From Sphingomonas melonis (GTDB taxonomy: Bacteria; Pseudomonadota; Alphaproteobacteria; Sphingomonadales; Sphingomonadaceae), in assembly GCF_013409985.1 (NCBI RefSeq), contig NZ_JACCBY010000007.1, forward strand, positions 62,001-126,000: a stretch of 64,000 nucleotides of DNA, in the 5' to 3' direction. The notes beneath the pieces were generated by a model. The model did not search any database and had not been told where the DNA came from. It was given only the letters and a program-made list of their open reading frames with translations. Position numbers and translations under genes: made by a program. This document shows positions 18,668 through 27,300 of this stretch, one piece after another (position 1 is the first letter of the stretch; each line of letters begins with the position of its first letter).

Positions 18668-21324
18668 GCGACGCCGCCGCCCGCCCGGATCCCGACGCCC
18701 TGCTGCGCCATGCCGCGCAGGAGGGACGCGGGCGGCTGAAGATCTTCCTCGGCGCCGCGCCCGGCGTCGGCAAGACCTATGAGATGCTGTCCGAGGGCAC
18801 GGCGCGGGCGCGCGAGGGGGTCGACGTCGTCATCGGCGTGGTCGAGACGCACGGCCGCAGCGAGACCGAGGCGCTGACCCGCGGCTATACGATCGTGCCG
18901 CGGCGGATCGTGACGCACGAGGGCCACGGCCTCGCCGAGATGGATATCGACGCCATCCTCGCGCGGGCGCCGCGGCTGGTGCTGGTCGATGAGCTCGCGC
19001 ACAGCAACGCGCCGGGCAGCCGCCACTCCAAACGCTATCAGGACGTCGAGGAACTGCTGGCGGCGGGGATCGACGTCTATTCGACGGTCAACATCCAGCA
19101 CGTCGAGAGCCTCAACGACGTCGTCGCCGGCTTCACCCGCGTGCGGGTGCGCGAGACGGTGCCCGACCGCATCCTCGAACGCGCCGAGATCGAGGTCGTC
19201 GACATTCCGCCCGACGAGCTGATCGAGCGGCTGAAGGCGGGCAAGGTCTATCTGCCGCAGGAGGCGACGCGGGCGCTCGCGCATTTCTTCTCCAAGACCA
19301 ATCTGTCGGCGCTGCGCGAACTGGCGTTGCGCCGCGCGGCGCAGGCGGTCGATGCGCAGATGCTCGACCATGTCCGCGCGCTCGGCGTCGGCGGTACCTG
19401 GGCGGGCGGCGAGCGCGTCGTCGTCGCGGTCAGCGAGGCGGCGGGGGTGGAGACGCTGGTGCGCGCCGCCAAGCGGCTCGCCGATGCGCTGCACGCGCCG
19501 TGGACCGCGGTGTTCATCGAGACCCCGCGCACCCAGGCGTTCGGCGCGGCGGAGCACCGCCAGGTCGCCAAGGTAATGAACCTCGCGACGCAGCTCGGCG
19601 GTGCGGCGGCGGCGGTGCCGGCGCAGACCGTGCTCGCCGGGCTGAAGGCCTATGTCGGCGAAGCGCGCGCGACGCAGCTCATCGTCGGCAAGTCGACGCG
19701 CTCGCGCTGGTTCGAGCTGCGCCACGGCTCGATCGTCGACCGGCTGGTGCGCGAGACGCCCGACATCGCGATCCACGTGCTGCCGATGCCCGCCGCGGCG
19801 CGTGGCCGCCGGGCGGCGCCGGTCGATCGCTGGGGCAGCCGCAGCGGCTATGCCTGGACCGGCGCGATGGTCGCCGCGGTGACCGGCGTCGCCAGCGCGC
19901 TGTTCCACATCCTCGACCTCGGCAACGTCGCCTTGCTCTACCTGCTGCCGGTGATGATGGCGGCGAGCCTGTTCGGGCTGCGGACCGGGCTGTTCGCCGG
20001 GCTGGCGTCGAGCATCGCCTATAATTTCTTCTTCCTGCCACCGACCGGCACGCTGACGATCAGCAACCCGGAGAATGTCGTATCGGTGCTGGTGCTGCTC
20101 GGTATCGCGGTGGCGACCAGCCACCTCACGTCGCGGGTGCGGGCGCAGGCGGACATCGCCGCGGCGAGCGCGCGGACCAACGCCGCGCTGGCCGGCTTCC
20201 TGCGCCAGCTCACCCGGCTCAACGATCCCGTCGCGGTGGCGCAGGCGATCTGCGACGAGGTCGGCCAGTTGTTCGGCCTGCGGACGGTGATGCTCGTCGC
20301 GGAGGGGGCGGGGCTGGCGGTGCAGGCGGCGAACGCCAGCGACTATCGGCTCGAAACGATGGAGATGGCGGCGGCGCAATGGGCCTATGACGGCGGGGCG
20401 CCGGCCGGGCGCGGCTCGGCGACGCTCGCCGCGTCGCAATGGTTCTTCCAGCCGCTGGTGACCGGTGAGCGGACGCTCGGCGTGCTCGGCCTCGCCAACG
20501 AAGCGGGCGGCGATCCGCTGCGACCCGACCAGATCCCGCTGTTCATGAACCTGATCGAACAGGCGACGCTGGCGCTCGAACGGCTGCGGCTGGAGATCGA
20601 GACGCGCGATCTCGGTGCGATGCGCGAGCGCGAACGGCTGCGGACGGCGCTGCTGTCGTCGGTCAGCCACGACCTTCGCACGCCGCTGACCGCGGTGATC
20701 GCGGCGGCGGCAGAGCTGCATCACGGCGCGACGCCGGCGCTGATCGCGACGATCGAGGGCGAGGCGGCGCGGCTGCAGCGGTTCGTCGCCAATCTGCTCG
20801 ACATGGCGCGGGTGGAGGCCGGCGCGCTGACGCTGCGGATGGAGGCGGTCGATCTCGCCGATGCGGTGGCGGGCGCGGCGCATGACGCGCGCCGCGCGCT
20901 CGAAGGCCATCCGATCGAGCTCGACGTGCCACCCGACCTGCCGCTCGTCCGCGCCGACCAGCAATTGTTGCACCATTGCCTGCTCAACCTGCTCGACAAT
21001 GCCGGCCGCTACGCCGATCCCGGCACGCCGATCCGGGTCGAGGCGTGGCACCGCTACGGGGTCATCCTGCTGTCCGTCGTCGACGAAGGGCCGGGGCTGC
21101 CGCCGGGGCGCGAGGCGGAGGTCTTCGACACCTTCCGCCGGTTCGCCGGTTCGGATCGCGCGATCGGCGGCACCGGGCTGGGGCTGGCGATCGTCAAGGC
21201 GTTCGCCGCGGCAATGGGCATCGGGGTGGAGGCGGCCAACCGCCAGGACCGGCCGGGCGCGCGCTTCGGCCTGTCCTTCCCGGCGGCATTGATCGTGCGC
21301 GACATGGCGGAGGAACTCGACTGA
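18664..21324 (+). CDS. kdpD: Osmosensitive K+ channel histidine kinase KdpD
   Basis: The 886-residue sensor kinase for potassium limitation. It has an N-terminal KdpD domain with a P-loop (GAAPGVGKTYEM) and the HSNAPGSRHSKRYQDVEELL motif, a Usp-like domain (about residues 250-370), a membrane block (about 395-490), a GAF region (about 510-640), an H-box (SSVSHDLRTPLTAVIAA) and an ATPase domain (NLLDNAGRYA; DEGPGLPPG; GGTGLGLAI). It activates KdpE when K+ is scarce. The start is TTG at 18664, overlapping the kdpC stop by four bases; there is no closer ATG that keeps the P-loop. Full-length family member. Confidence 0.95.
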   Translation: MSDAAARPDPDALLRHAAQEGRGRLKIFLGAAPGVGKTYEMLSEGTARAREGVDVVIGVVETHGRSETEALTRGYTIVPRRIVTHEGHGLAEMDIDAILARAPRLVLVDELAHSNAPGSRHSKRYQDVEELLAAGIDVYSTVNIQHVESLNDVVAGFTRVRVRETVPDRILERAEIEVVDIPPDELIERLKAGKVYLPQEATRALAHFFSKTNLSALRELALRRAAQAVDAQMLDHVRALGVGGTWAGGERVVVAVSEAAGVETLVRAAKRLADALHAPWTAVFIETPRTQAFGAAEHRQVAKVMNLATQLGGAAAAVPAQTVLAGLKAYVGEARATQLIVGKSTRSRWFELRHGSIVDRLVRETPDIAIHVLPMPAAARGRRAAPVDRWGSRSGYAWTGAMVAAVTGVASALFHILDLGNVALLYLLPVMMAASLFGLRTGLFAGLASSIAYNFFFLPPTGTLTISNPENVVSVLVLLGIAVATSHLTSRVRAQADIAAASARTNAALAGFLRQLTRLNDPVAVAQAICDEVGQLFGLRTVMLVAEGAGLAVQAANASDYRLETMEMAAAQWAYDGGAPAGRGSATLAASQWFFQPLVTGERTLGVLGLANEAGGDPLRPDQIPLFMNLIEQATLALERLRLEIETRDLGAMRERERLRTALLSSVSHDLRTPLTAVIAAAAELHHGATPALIATIEGEAARLQRFVANLLDMARVEAGALTLRMEAVDLADAVAGAAHDARRALEGHPIELDVPPDLPLVRADQQLLHHCLLNLLDNAGRYADPGTPIRVEAWHRYGVILLSVVDEGPGLPPGREAEVFDTFRRFAGSDRAIGGTGLGLAIVKAFAAAMGIGVEAANRQDRPGARFGLSFPAALIVRDMAEELD

Positions 21325-22007
21325 TGGCGGCCAAGGTTCTGGTGGTGGACGACGAACAGCCGATCCGCCGGCTGCTGCGCAACACGCTCGAACGCGCCGG
21401 TTACGCGGTGGTGGACGCGATCAACGGGCGCGAGGCGCTGGCGGCGGTCGCGGCGGAAAGTCCGGACGCGGTGCTGCTCGATCTCGGCCTGCCCGATCGC
21501 GACGGGCTGGAGCTGGTGCCGCTGATCCGCAAGGCGGGCGACGCGGTGATCCTCGTCGTCTCGGCGCGCGACGCGACCGACCAGAAGGTCGCTGCGCTCG
21601 ATCTCGGCGCCGAGGATTACGTCACCAAGCCGTTCGACGGCGAGGAACTGCTCGCGCGGCTGCGCGCGGCGCTGCGCCATCGCGGCATCGCGGCGGCGGC
21701 GGCGAGCGTCATCCGCCGCGACGGGCTGGAGATCGACCTCGACCAGCGGCTCGTCCGGCGCGGCGGCGAGGCCTTCCATCTGACGCGCAAGGAGCATGAC
21801 GTGCTGGCGGTGCTCGCCCGGCATCCCGGGCGGGTGGTGACGCACCAGCGCATCCTCGCCGCAGCCTGGGGCGGCGACGACGATCCGCGGGTGGAATATC
21901 TGCGCATCGTCATCCGCAACCTGCGCCTGAAGCTGGAAGAGCCGAACGCGACCGGGAGCGTCATCGCCAACGAATTGGGCGTGGGGTATCGGTTGCTGAT
22001 GGGGTGA
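21324..22007 (+). CDS. kdpE: Response regulator KdpE
   Basis: A 227-residue OmpR-type regulator with acidic pocket (VLVVDDEQ), phosphoacceptor Asp (LLDLGLPDRDG), Lys (AEDYVTKPFDG) and a winged-helix C-terminal domain (ILAAAWGGDDDPRVEYLR...GVGYRLLMG), the DDPRVEYLR stretch being typical of KdpE. It would activate the kdp operon. The ATG at 21324 shares one base with the kdpD stop. It is the last gene of the operon and faces cobU; a short G5/C5 hairpin (22008-22021) and a repeat lie between them. Confidence 0.95.
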   Translation: MAAKVLVVDDEQPIRRLLRNTLERAGYAVVDAINGREALAAVAAESPDAVLLDLGLPDRDGLELVPLIRKAGDAVILVVSARDATDQKVAALDLGAEDYVTKPFDGEELLARLRAALRHRGIAAAAASVIRRDGLEIDLDQRLVRRGGEAFHLTRKEHDVLAVLARHPGRVVTHQRILAAAWGGDDDPRVEYLRIVIRNLRLKLEEPNATGSVIANELGVGYRLLMG

Positions 22008-22026
22008 GGGGGCACTCCCCCGACCT

Positions 22027-22089
22027 GTTCGCCCTGAGCGTGTCGAAGGGCAGGGGGGCTCACCGTGCTTCGACAGGCTCGGCACGAAC
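22027..22089. repeat. 63-bp dispersed inverted repeat, copy 1 (GTTCGCCCTGAGC family)
   Basis: Arms beginning GTTCGCCCTGAGCGTGTCGA and ending TTCGACAGGCTCGGCACGAAC face each other in the gap between convergent kdpE and cobU. The same element, also 63 bp long, occurs at 50562-50624. Related motifs are widespread in proteobacterial intergenic DNA. It could act as a bidirectional terminator or be a REP-type element. Confidence 0.8.
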
Positions 22090-22105
22090 GGGGTCGGGGG
22101 GCGCC

Positions 22106-22630
22106 TCAGTCCCGCCCTGGAAACGGCTGCAACGGCAGCACCATGCCGGCGGCGACGAAATAGACCTCGCGCATTGCCGCTGCCACCTGCTGGTTGAGCC
22201 GGCCGGCGGCGTCGCGGAAGGCGCGGCCGAGCGGATGGTCGGGGACGATGCCGAGGCCGACCTCGTTGCTCACCACGAACAGCGGCAGGCGCGTCGCGGC
22301 GATCGCAGCGATCAGCCTCGTCGCATGCGCGTCGACATCGTGGTCGCCCAGCATCACGTTGGTCAGCCACAAGGTCAGGCAATCGACGAGGATCGTGCCA
22401 TCCGCGATCCCGCCGATCGCCTCGGGCAGCGCGAGCGGGCAGTCGACGGTGCGCCAGCGCGCGTCGCGGTCGGCGCGGTGGCGGGCGATGCGATCGGTCA
22501 TTTCGTCGTCCCATGCCTCGGCCGTGGCGAGATAATGGAGCGGGCCGGCGCAGCGCTCGGCGGCAGCCTGCGCCAGCCGGCTCTTGCCCGAGCGGGCACC
22601 GCCCAGGAACAGCGTCTTGGCTGCGATCAT
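22106..22630 (-). CDS. cobU: Bifunctional adenosylcobinamide kinase/guanylyltransferase
   Basis: A 174-residue enzyme (CobU, also called CobP) that phosphorylates adenosylcobinamide and then transfers GMP to give AdoCbi-GDP, in the nucleotide-loop assembly of B12. The P-loop FLGGARSGKS is near the N-terminus; the guanylylation segment with a conserved His (RIARHRADRD), DCLTLWLTN and the VSNEVGLGIVP motif are present. The ATG at 22630 gives the normal family length; upstream in-frame sequence runs through the antisense of the riboswitch and is not coding. It is the only B12 gene here on the minus strand and is transcribed away from the riboswitch-led operon, so its own promoter must lie within or beyond the riboswitch DNA. 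Confidence 0.94.
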   Translation of the reverse strand: MIAAKTLFLGGARSGKSRLAQAAAERCAGPLHYLATAEAWDDEMTDRIARHRADRDARWRTVDCPLALPEAIGGIADGTILVDCLTLWLTNVMLGDHDVDAHATRLIAAIAATRLPLFVVSNEVGLGIVPDHPLGRAFRDAAGRLNQQVAAAMREVYFVAAGMVLPLQPFPGRD

Positions 22631-22667
22631 CTTGCCTTCGTCTCCGCGGGGTTCTAGGGGCGCCGAT

Positions 22668-22850
22668 GCGACAGGTTCCCAGAGATGGGATGAAAAGGGA
22701 ACCCGGAAGCGAGCGTCAGGCTCGCCAGCCGGGGCTGCCCCCGCAACTGTGACCGGCGAGCCCAGCTCCTCCGTGCGCCACTGGATCGGACGATCCGGGA
22801 AGGCCGGGCCAGGCGACGACCCGCGAGCCAGGAGACCTGCCCGTCGCGGT
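22668..22850 (+). promoter_or_regulatory. Cobalamin (AdoCbl) riboswitch
   Basis: The leader has the conserved cobalamin riboswitch elements in order: a GGTTCCC arm (22674-22680), GGGAACCCGG, the core GCTGCCCCCGCAACTGTGA (22734-22752), CCACTGG, GGGAAGGCCGG, GACCCGCGAGCC and the B12 box GCCAGGAGACCTGCC (22827-22841). It lies on the plus strand about 140 bases before btuB. By family precedent it should switch off btuB and the following operon when adenosylcobalamin is abundant, either by termination or by hiding the ribosome-binding site. Confidence 0.93.
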
Positions 22851-22992
22851 TGTCCTTCGTGCGGACGGGGTGTGCCGGCGCGATCGAGGGTTTCCTCGCG
22901 AGACGACGATGTTGGGGGCGGCGCACGGCGGATCACCGGTTCCGGCGTTCCGCAATGCGCGTCCCCGTTGTTGTAACGAGGGGGAAATCATT

Positions 22993-24912
22993 GTGAAGAC
23001 GTCCGTTTACCTGATCCTGCTGCCGTGCATCGCGGCGGCGACACCTGCCTTCGCCCAGACGGCGCAATCGACCAGCGGCCTCGAACGGGCCGCCTATGCC
23101 GGCAGCGACATCCTCGTCACCGCCAATCGCGAGGCGCGGCCCGCATCCACCGTCGGCCAGGCGGTGACGGTGCTCGACACCGCGACGATCGAACAGCGGC
23201 AGGCGGTCGTCGTGTCCGACCTGTTGCGCCAGACGCCGGGCATCGGCGTGACGCGCAACGGCGGCGTCGGCACCGCGACCTCGGTCACGATCCGCGGCGC
23301 GGACAGCGACCAGACGGTCGCGCTGATCGACGGGATCAAGCTCAACGATCCGTCGTCGCCGGGCGGCGGCTTCAACTTCGGCGGGCTGCTGATCGGCAAT
23401 ATCGCCCGGATCGAGGTGCTGCGCGGCGCGCAATCGGTGCTGTGGGGCAGCCAGGCGATCGGCGGTGTCGTCAATCTCATCACCCGCCAGCCGACCGAGC
23501 GGCTCGCGGTCAACGCCCGCGCCGAGGGTGGCTGGCACGGGACGGGTCAGGGGTTCGCCAACGTCTCGGGCAAGAGCGGGCCGGTGTCGGCGAGCCTCGG
23601 CGGCGGCTATTACACGACCGACGGCATCTCCGCCTTTGCCGGGGGCAAGGAGCGTGACGGCTATCGCAATTATGCCGCCAACGGCAGCCTCGGGATTGCG
23701 CTGGCGCAGAACGTCTCGGTCGACCTGCGCGGTTTCTATTCCAACGGGCGCACCGATTTCGACGGCGGCTTCCCGCTGCAGGATACGCGCGAATACGGCA
23801 AGTCGGAGCAATGGACCGGCTATGCCGGGCTCAACGCGGCGCTGTTCGACGGGCGGCTGCGCAACCGCATCGGCTATGCGCATACCGATACCGACCGGCA
23901 TAATTACGATCCCGACGGCACGCCGGTCGAGACGTTCGCGGGCAAGGGGCGCAACGACCGGATCGAATATCAGGGCGTCGTCGATCTCACTTCGGCGGTG
24001 TTCGGAACCTTCGGCGCCGAGCGTGAGGTGTCGCGCTTCACCACGGCGAGCTACGGCGCGCCGGCGACGCGGGGGCGGGCGCGGATCTTCAGCATCTATG
24101 GCCAGCTCGCGGTGACGCCGGTCGCCGGGCTGACCGCGACCGGCGGGGTGCGCCACGACGACCATAATATCTTCGGCGGCGCGACCATTTGGTCGGGCAG
24201 CGGCGTCTATTCGCCCAACGGCGGCGCGACCGCGTTCCGCGCGAGCTATTCGGAAGGGTTCAAGGCGCCGACCTTGTACCAGTTGCAGAGTGAATACGGC
24301 AACGCGCGGCTCAACCCCGAGCGCTCGCGCGGCTGGGATGCGGGCGTGGCGCAAAAGGCGCTCGACGGCGCCGTCGAGGCGAGTGCGACCTATTTCCGGC
24401 GCACGTCGTTCGATCTCATCACCTTCATTTCGTGCGACACGTCGGTGGGCATCTGCGCCGACCGGCCGTTCGGCACGTACGACAATGTCGCACGAACCCG
24501 CGCGCAGGGCGTCGAGCTGGCGCTGACGCTGAAGCCGGTCGAGGCGCTGACGGTCGCCGCCGCCTATACCTATCTCGATGCCAAGGATCGCTCGACCGGC
24601 ACCGCCAGTTTCGGGCGCGACCTGGCACGGCGGCCGGATCATAGCGTGACGGTCAACGCCGATTACCGCTGGCCGTTCGGGCTGGCGACCGGCGCGACGG
24701 TCACCGCGGTTGGGGACAGCTTCAGCGACGCGTCCAACAGCCAGCGGCTCGACGGCTATGTCGTCACCGATCTGCGCGCCGCCTTTCCGCTCGCCGATCA
24801 CGTCGAGGTCTATGGCCGGATCGAGAATGTGTTCGACACGCGCTACCAGACGATCCTCAACTACGGCCAGCCCGGACGCGGCGCGTTCGGCGGCATCCGG
24901 TTGAGCTATTGA
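22993..24912 (+). CDS. btuB: TonB-dependent cobalamin receptor
   Basis: A 639-residue outer-membrane receptor expected to import cobalamin or cobinamide, powered by TonB. It has a signal peptide (ending TPAFAQ), a TonB-box-like plug start (DILVTANREAR), plug motifs (VTIRGADSDQTVALIDGIKLNDPS; RIEVLRGAQSVLWGSQAIGGVVNLIT) and a barrel ending GGIRLSY. This is the BtuB-type length and plug. The start is GTG at 22993, placed seven bases after an AGGGGGA site; an upstream in-frame ATG lies in the riboswitch leader and is rejected. It is the first gene after the riboswitch, which strongly supports the cobalamin role. Its TGA overlaps the next ATG. Confidence 0.93.
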   Translation: MKTSVYLILLPCIAAATPAFAQTAQSTSGLERAAYAGSDILVTANREARPASTVGQAVTVLDTATIEQRQAVVVSDLLRQTPGIGVTRNGGVGTATSVTIRGADSDQTVALIDGIKLNDPSSPGGGFNFGGLLIGNIARIEVLRGAQSVLWGSQAIGGVVNLITRQPTERLAVNARAEGGWHGTGQGFANVSGKSGPVSASLGGGYYTTDGISAFAGGKERDGYRNYAANGSLGIALAQNVSVDLRGFYSNGRTDFDGGFPLQDTREYGKSEQWTGYAGLNAALFDGRLRNRIGYAHTDTDRHNYDPDGTPVETFAGKGRNDRIEYQGVVDLTSAVFGTFGAEREVSRFTTASYGAPATRGRARIFSIYGQLAVTPVAGLTATGGVRHDDHNIFGGATIWSGSGVYSPNGGATAFRASYSEGFKAPTLYQLQSEYGNARLNPERSRGWDAGVAQKALDGAVEASATYFRRTSFDLITFISCDTSVGICADRPFGTYDNVARTRAQGVELALTLKPVEALTVAAAYTYLDAKDRSTGTASFGRDLARRPDHSVTVNADYRWPFGLATGATVTAVGDSFSDASNSQRLDGYVVTDLRAAFPLADHVEVYGRIENVFDTRYQTILNYGQPGRGAFGGIRLSY

Positions 24913-25889
24913 TGATCGACCTGCGCAGCCCCGCCGCGGATCGCTGGGCCACCTTCTGCGCGCATGGCGGGCGGGTGGCGGCGGCGCGCGCGGCGTTCGG
25001 CGGCGCGGACTGGATCGACCTGTCGACCGGCATCGCGCCCTGGGCATGGCCGGCGGCGGCGTTGCCCGGGCTCGATCGGCTGCCCGAGCCGGCGGAGATC
25101 GCGGCGCTGGAGGCGGCGGCAGCGCGGGCGTTCGGCGTCGCCGATGCGGCGCGGGTCGTCGCGGTGCCGGGGACCGATCTGGCGATGCGGCTGCTCGCGC
25201 CGCTGATCGGCGCGCGCGCGCCGGCGGTGCGCCATCCCGGTTATGCCGGGCATCGCGCGGCATGGCCCGACGCCGAACTGGTCGCCGATGGTCCGGGCGC
25301 ACACGACCTGTTCGTGCTGGCGAGCCCGGCCAATCCCGACGGGCGCGTCGCCGATCCGGCGGCGTTGCGCGCGCTCGCCGGGCGGGTGACCGTGCTGCTC
25401 GACGAAGCCTATGCCGATCCCGCGCCGGGCCTGTGCCCGGACGCGTCGGACCGGCTGATCGTGTTGCGCTCGTTCGGCAAATTCTATGGCCTGCCCGGCC
25501 TGCGGCTCGGCTTCGTGGTGGCGGGGGCGGGGATCGCCGGCGGGCTGCGTGCCATGCTGGGTGATTGGCCGGTGTCGTCGCCGGCGGTGGCGATCGGCAC
25601 CGCCGCCTATCGTGATGCGGCGTGGCGGCGCGCGCAGGCGAGCCGGATGGCGGAGGCGGGGGCGCTGCTCGACGGTGTGCTCGCCGACGCCGGGCTGACG
25701 CTGGCGGGCAGCGCGCCGCTGTTCCGGCTGGTCGCCTGCGACGATGCCGCGCGCCTGTTCGAGACGCTGGCACGCCATGCTATCCTGACCCGTCCCTTCG
25801 CCGACCGGGCCGACCGGCTGCGGATCGGCCTGCCGCGCGGTGCGGCGGCGCTCACCCGCCTTGCCGCGGCCCTCGAGGAGTATCGCTGA
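24912..25889 (+). CDS. cobD: Threonine-phosphate decarboxylase (CobD/CobC)
   Basis: A 325-residue PLP enzyme of the aminotransferase class I/II fold that makes (R)-1-amino-2-propanol phosphate from L-threonine phosphate, the linker of the B12 nucleotide loop. It is called CobD in Salmonella and CobC in Pseudomonas denitrificans. Family marks are the N-terminal HGGRV...DLSTGIAPW, SPANPDGR, the DEAYAD motif and the PLP lysine in RSFGKFYGLPGLRLGF. The ATG at 24912 shares its A with the btuB stop. It is a little short for the family but complete. Co-occurrence with cbiB, its usual partner, supports the call. Confidence 0.92.
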   Translation: MIDLRSPAADRWATFCAHGGRVAAARAAFGGADWIDLSTGIAPWAWPAAALPGLDRLPEPAEIAALEAAAARAFGVADAARVVAVPGTDLAMRLLAPLIGARAPAVRHPGYAGHRAAWPDAELVADGPGAHDLFVLASPANPDGRVADPAALRALAGRVTVLLDEAYADPAPGLCPDASDRLIVLRSFGKFYGLPGLRLGFVVAGAGIAGGLRAMLGDWPVSSPAVAIGTAAYRDAAWRRAQASRMAEAGALLDGVLADAGLTLAGSAPLFRLVACDDAARLFETLARHAILTRPFADRADRLRIGLPRGAAALTRLAAALEEYR

Positions 25890-26491
25890 TGACCGACGAT
25901 CATGCCCGCCACAACGCCCGCATGGCGAAGGTCGCCGCGGCGCGCGAGAAGATGCAGGCGCGCCGGACGCTCGAACGCGGGCTGCTCATCGTCCACACCG
26001 GCAACGGCAAGGGCAAGTCGTCGTCCGCCTTCGGCATGGCGATCCGCAGCATCGGCTGGGGGCTCAAGGTCGCGATCCTCCAGTACGTCAAAGGCAAATG
26101 GGAGACGGGCGAGCGCAACTTCTTCGAGGCGTACCCCGATCTCGCGACGTTCGAGGTGATGGGTGAGGGCTTCACCTGGGACACGCAGGACCGCGCGCGC
26201 GACATCGCCGCGGCGCAGGCGGCATGGGAGCGATCCAAGGCGATGATCCTCGATCCCGCGATCGATTTCGTCATCCTCGACGAGCTCAACATCGTGCTGC
26301 GCGACGGGACGCTGCCGATCGCGGAGATCGTGGCGTTTCTTAAGGAGCGGCCGCTGACCAAGCATATCTGCATCACCGGCCGCCACGCCAAGCCCGAATT
26401 GCTGGAGATCGCCGATCTGGTCACCGAGTTCGGCGAGGTGAAGCATCCGTACAATGCCGGGTTCAAGGCGCAGAAGGGCGTCGAATATTGA
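25889..26491 (+). CDS. cobO: Cob(I)yrinic acid a,c-diamide adenosyltransferase
   Basis: A 200-residue CobO/BtuR-type ATP:corrinoid adenosyltransferase, which attaches the 5'-deoxyadenosyl group to cob(I)alamin or precursors in the cytosol. Visible are the P-loop HTGNGKGKSSSAFG, GWGLKVAILQYVKG, the LDELNIVLRDG motif and TGRHAKPELLEIADLVTE. The ATG at 25889 shares one base with the preceding stop, and its own stop overlaps the next start. Length is normal. It is needed both for de novo synthesis and for salvage of imported corrinoids. Confidence 0.95.
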   Translation: MTDDHARHNARMAKVAAAREKMQARRTLERGLLIVHTGNGKGKSSSAFGMAIRSIGWGLKVAILQYVKGKWETGERNFFEAYPDLATFEVMGEGFTWDTQDRARDIAAAQAAWERSKAMILDPAIDFVILDELNIVLRDGTLPIAEIVAFLKERPLTKHICITGRHAKPELLEIADLVTEFGEVKHPYNAGFKAQKGVEY

Positions 26492-27300
26492 TCCGGCCGC
26501 TCGCCGTCGCGATCGCCGCGCTGCCGCTGGTGTCGGCGGCGCCGCCGCCGCGGCCCCCGCGGATCGTATCGATCAATCCGTGTATCGACGCAGTGCTGAT
26601 GCACGTCGCCGATCCGGCGCAGATCGCCGGGATCAGCCACTATTCGCAGGACCCGCGCGCCACCTCGATCCCGCTCACCCAGGCGAGGCGCTTCACCGCG
26701 ACCTCGGGCACCGCGGAGGAGGTGGTGGCGCTGGCGCCCGACATGGTGCTGACCGGCCCGCATGTCGCGCCCGCGACGATCGCCGCACTGACCCGGATGA
26801 AGATCCGCATCGTCCAATATCCGGTGCCGGACACGGTCGCGGAGAGCGAGGCGCAGGTGCGCGATATCGCCCGCGTCGTCGGCCATCCGCAGCGCGGCGC
26901 GGCATTGGCGGCGCGGATCGCGGCGGCGGCGCGGCCGGCGGCGGTGACGCCGGTGCCGGCGCTGATCTGGCAATCGGGCGGTCTGGTGCCGGGTAGCGGT
27001 ACATTGTCCGCCGAGCTGCTGCGCCGCGCCGGCTTTCGCGACATGAGCGCGACTTATGGCCTCAAGAAATGGGACGTGCTGCCGCTCGAATATCTCGTCG
27101 CGCGGCCGCCGCGCGTGCTGCTGTCGACTGCCGCGGCCGACGTCGGCGAGGACCGGATGACGTCGCATCCGGCGGTGCGGCGGCTGGCGGGGCGGATCAC
27201 CGTCGCGCCTTATCCGACGCGGCTGATGAATTGCGGCGGGCCGACGATCATCGCGGCGATGGCGCGGCTGCGGCAGGTGCGCGGGGGATTCGGGGCATGA
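26488..27300 (+). CDS. btuF: Cobalamin ABC transporter substrate-binding protein
   Basis: A 270-residue periplasmic binding protein of the BtuF/FhuD class (PF01497-type). It has an N-terminal signal-like segment (LAVAIAALPLVSAAPPP) without a lipobox Cys, then PRIVSINPCIDAVLMHVADP, AGISHYSQDP, EEVVALAPDMVLTG and a C-terminal MNCGGPTIIAAM. It should hand corrinoid to the BtuCD pair directly downstream. The start is TTG at 26488, overlapping the cobO stop as TTGA. Since related binding proteins carry siderophores, the cobalamin call relies on the operon context. Confidence 0.87.
   Translation: MIRPLAVAIAALPLVSAAPPPRPPRIVSINPCIDAVLMHVADPAQIAGISHYSQDPRATSIPLTQARRFTATSGTAEEVVALAPDMVLTGPHVAPATIAALTRMKIRIVQYPVPDTVAESEAQVRDIARVVGHPQRGAALAARIAAAARPAAVTPVPALIWQSGGLVPGSGTLSAELLRRAGFRDMSATYGLKKWDVLPLEYLVARPPRVLLSTAAADVGEDRMTSHPAVRRLAGRITVAPYPTRLMNCGGPTIIAAMARLRQVRGGFGA

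Noticed and set aside
18340..21051. Long antisense frame over kdpD
   Set aside because: Same GC-skewed codon effect; composition lacks a fold and kdpD on the plus strand is full length.
22933..25773. Long minus-strand frame opposite btuB and cobD
   Set aside because: The plus strand has the full BtuB and CobD motifs; the antisense product is low-complexity and basic.
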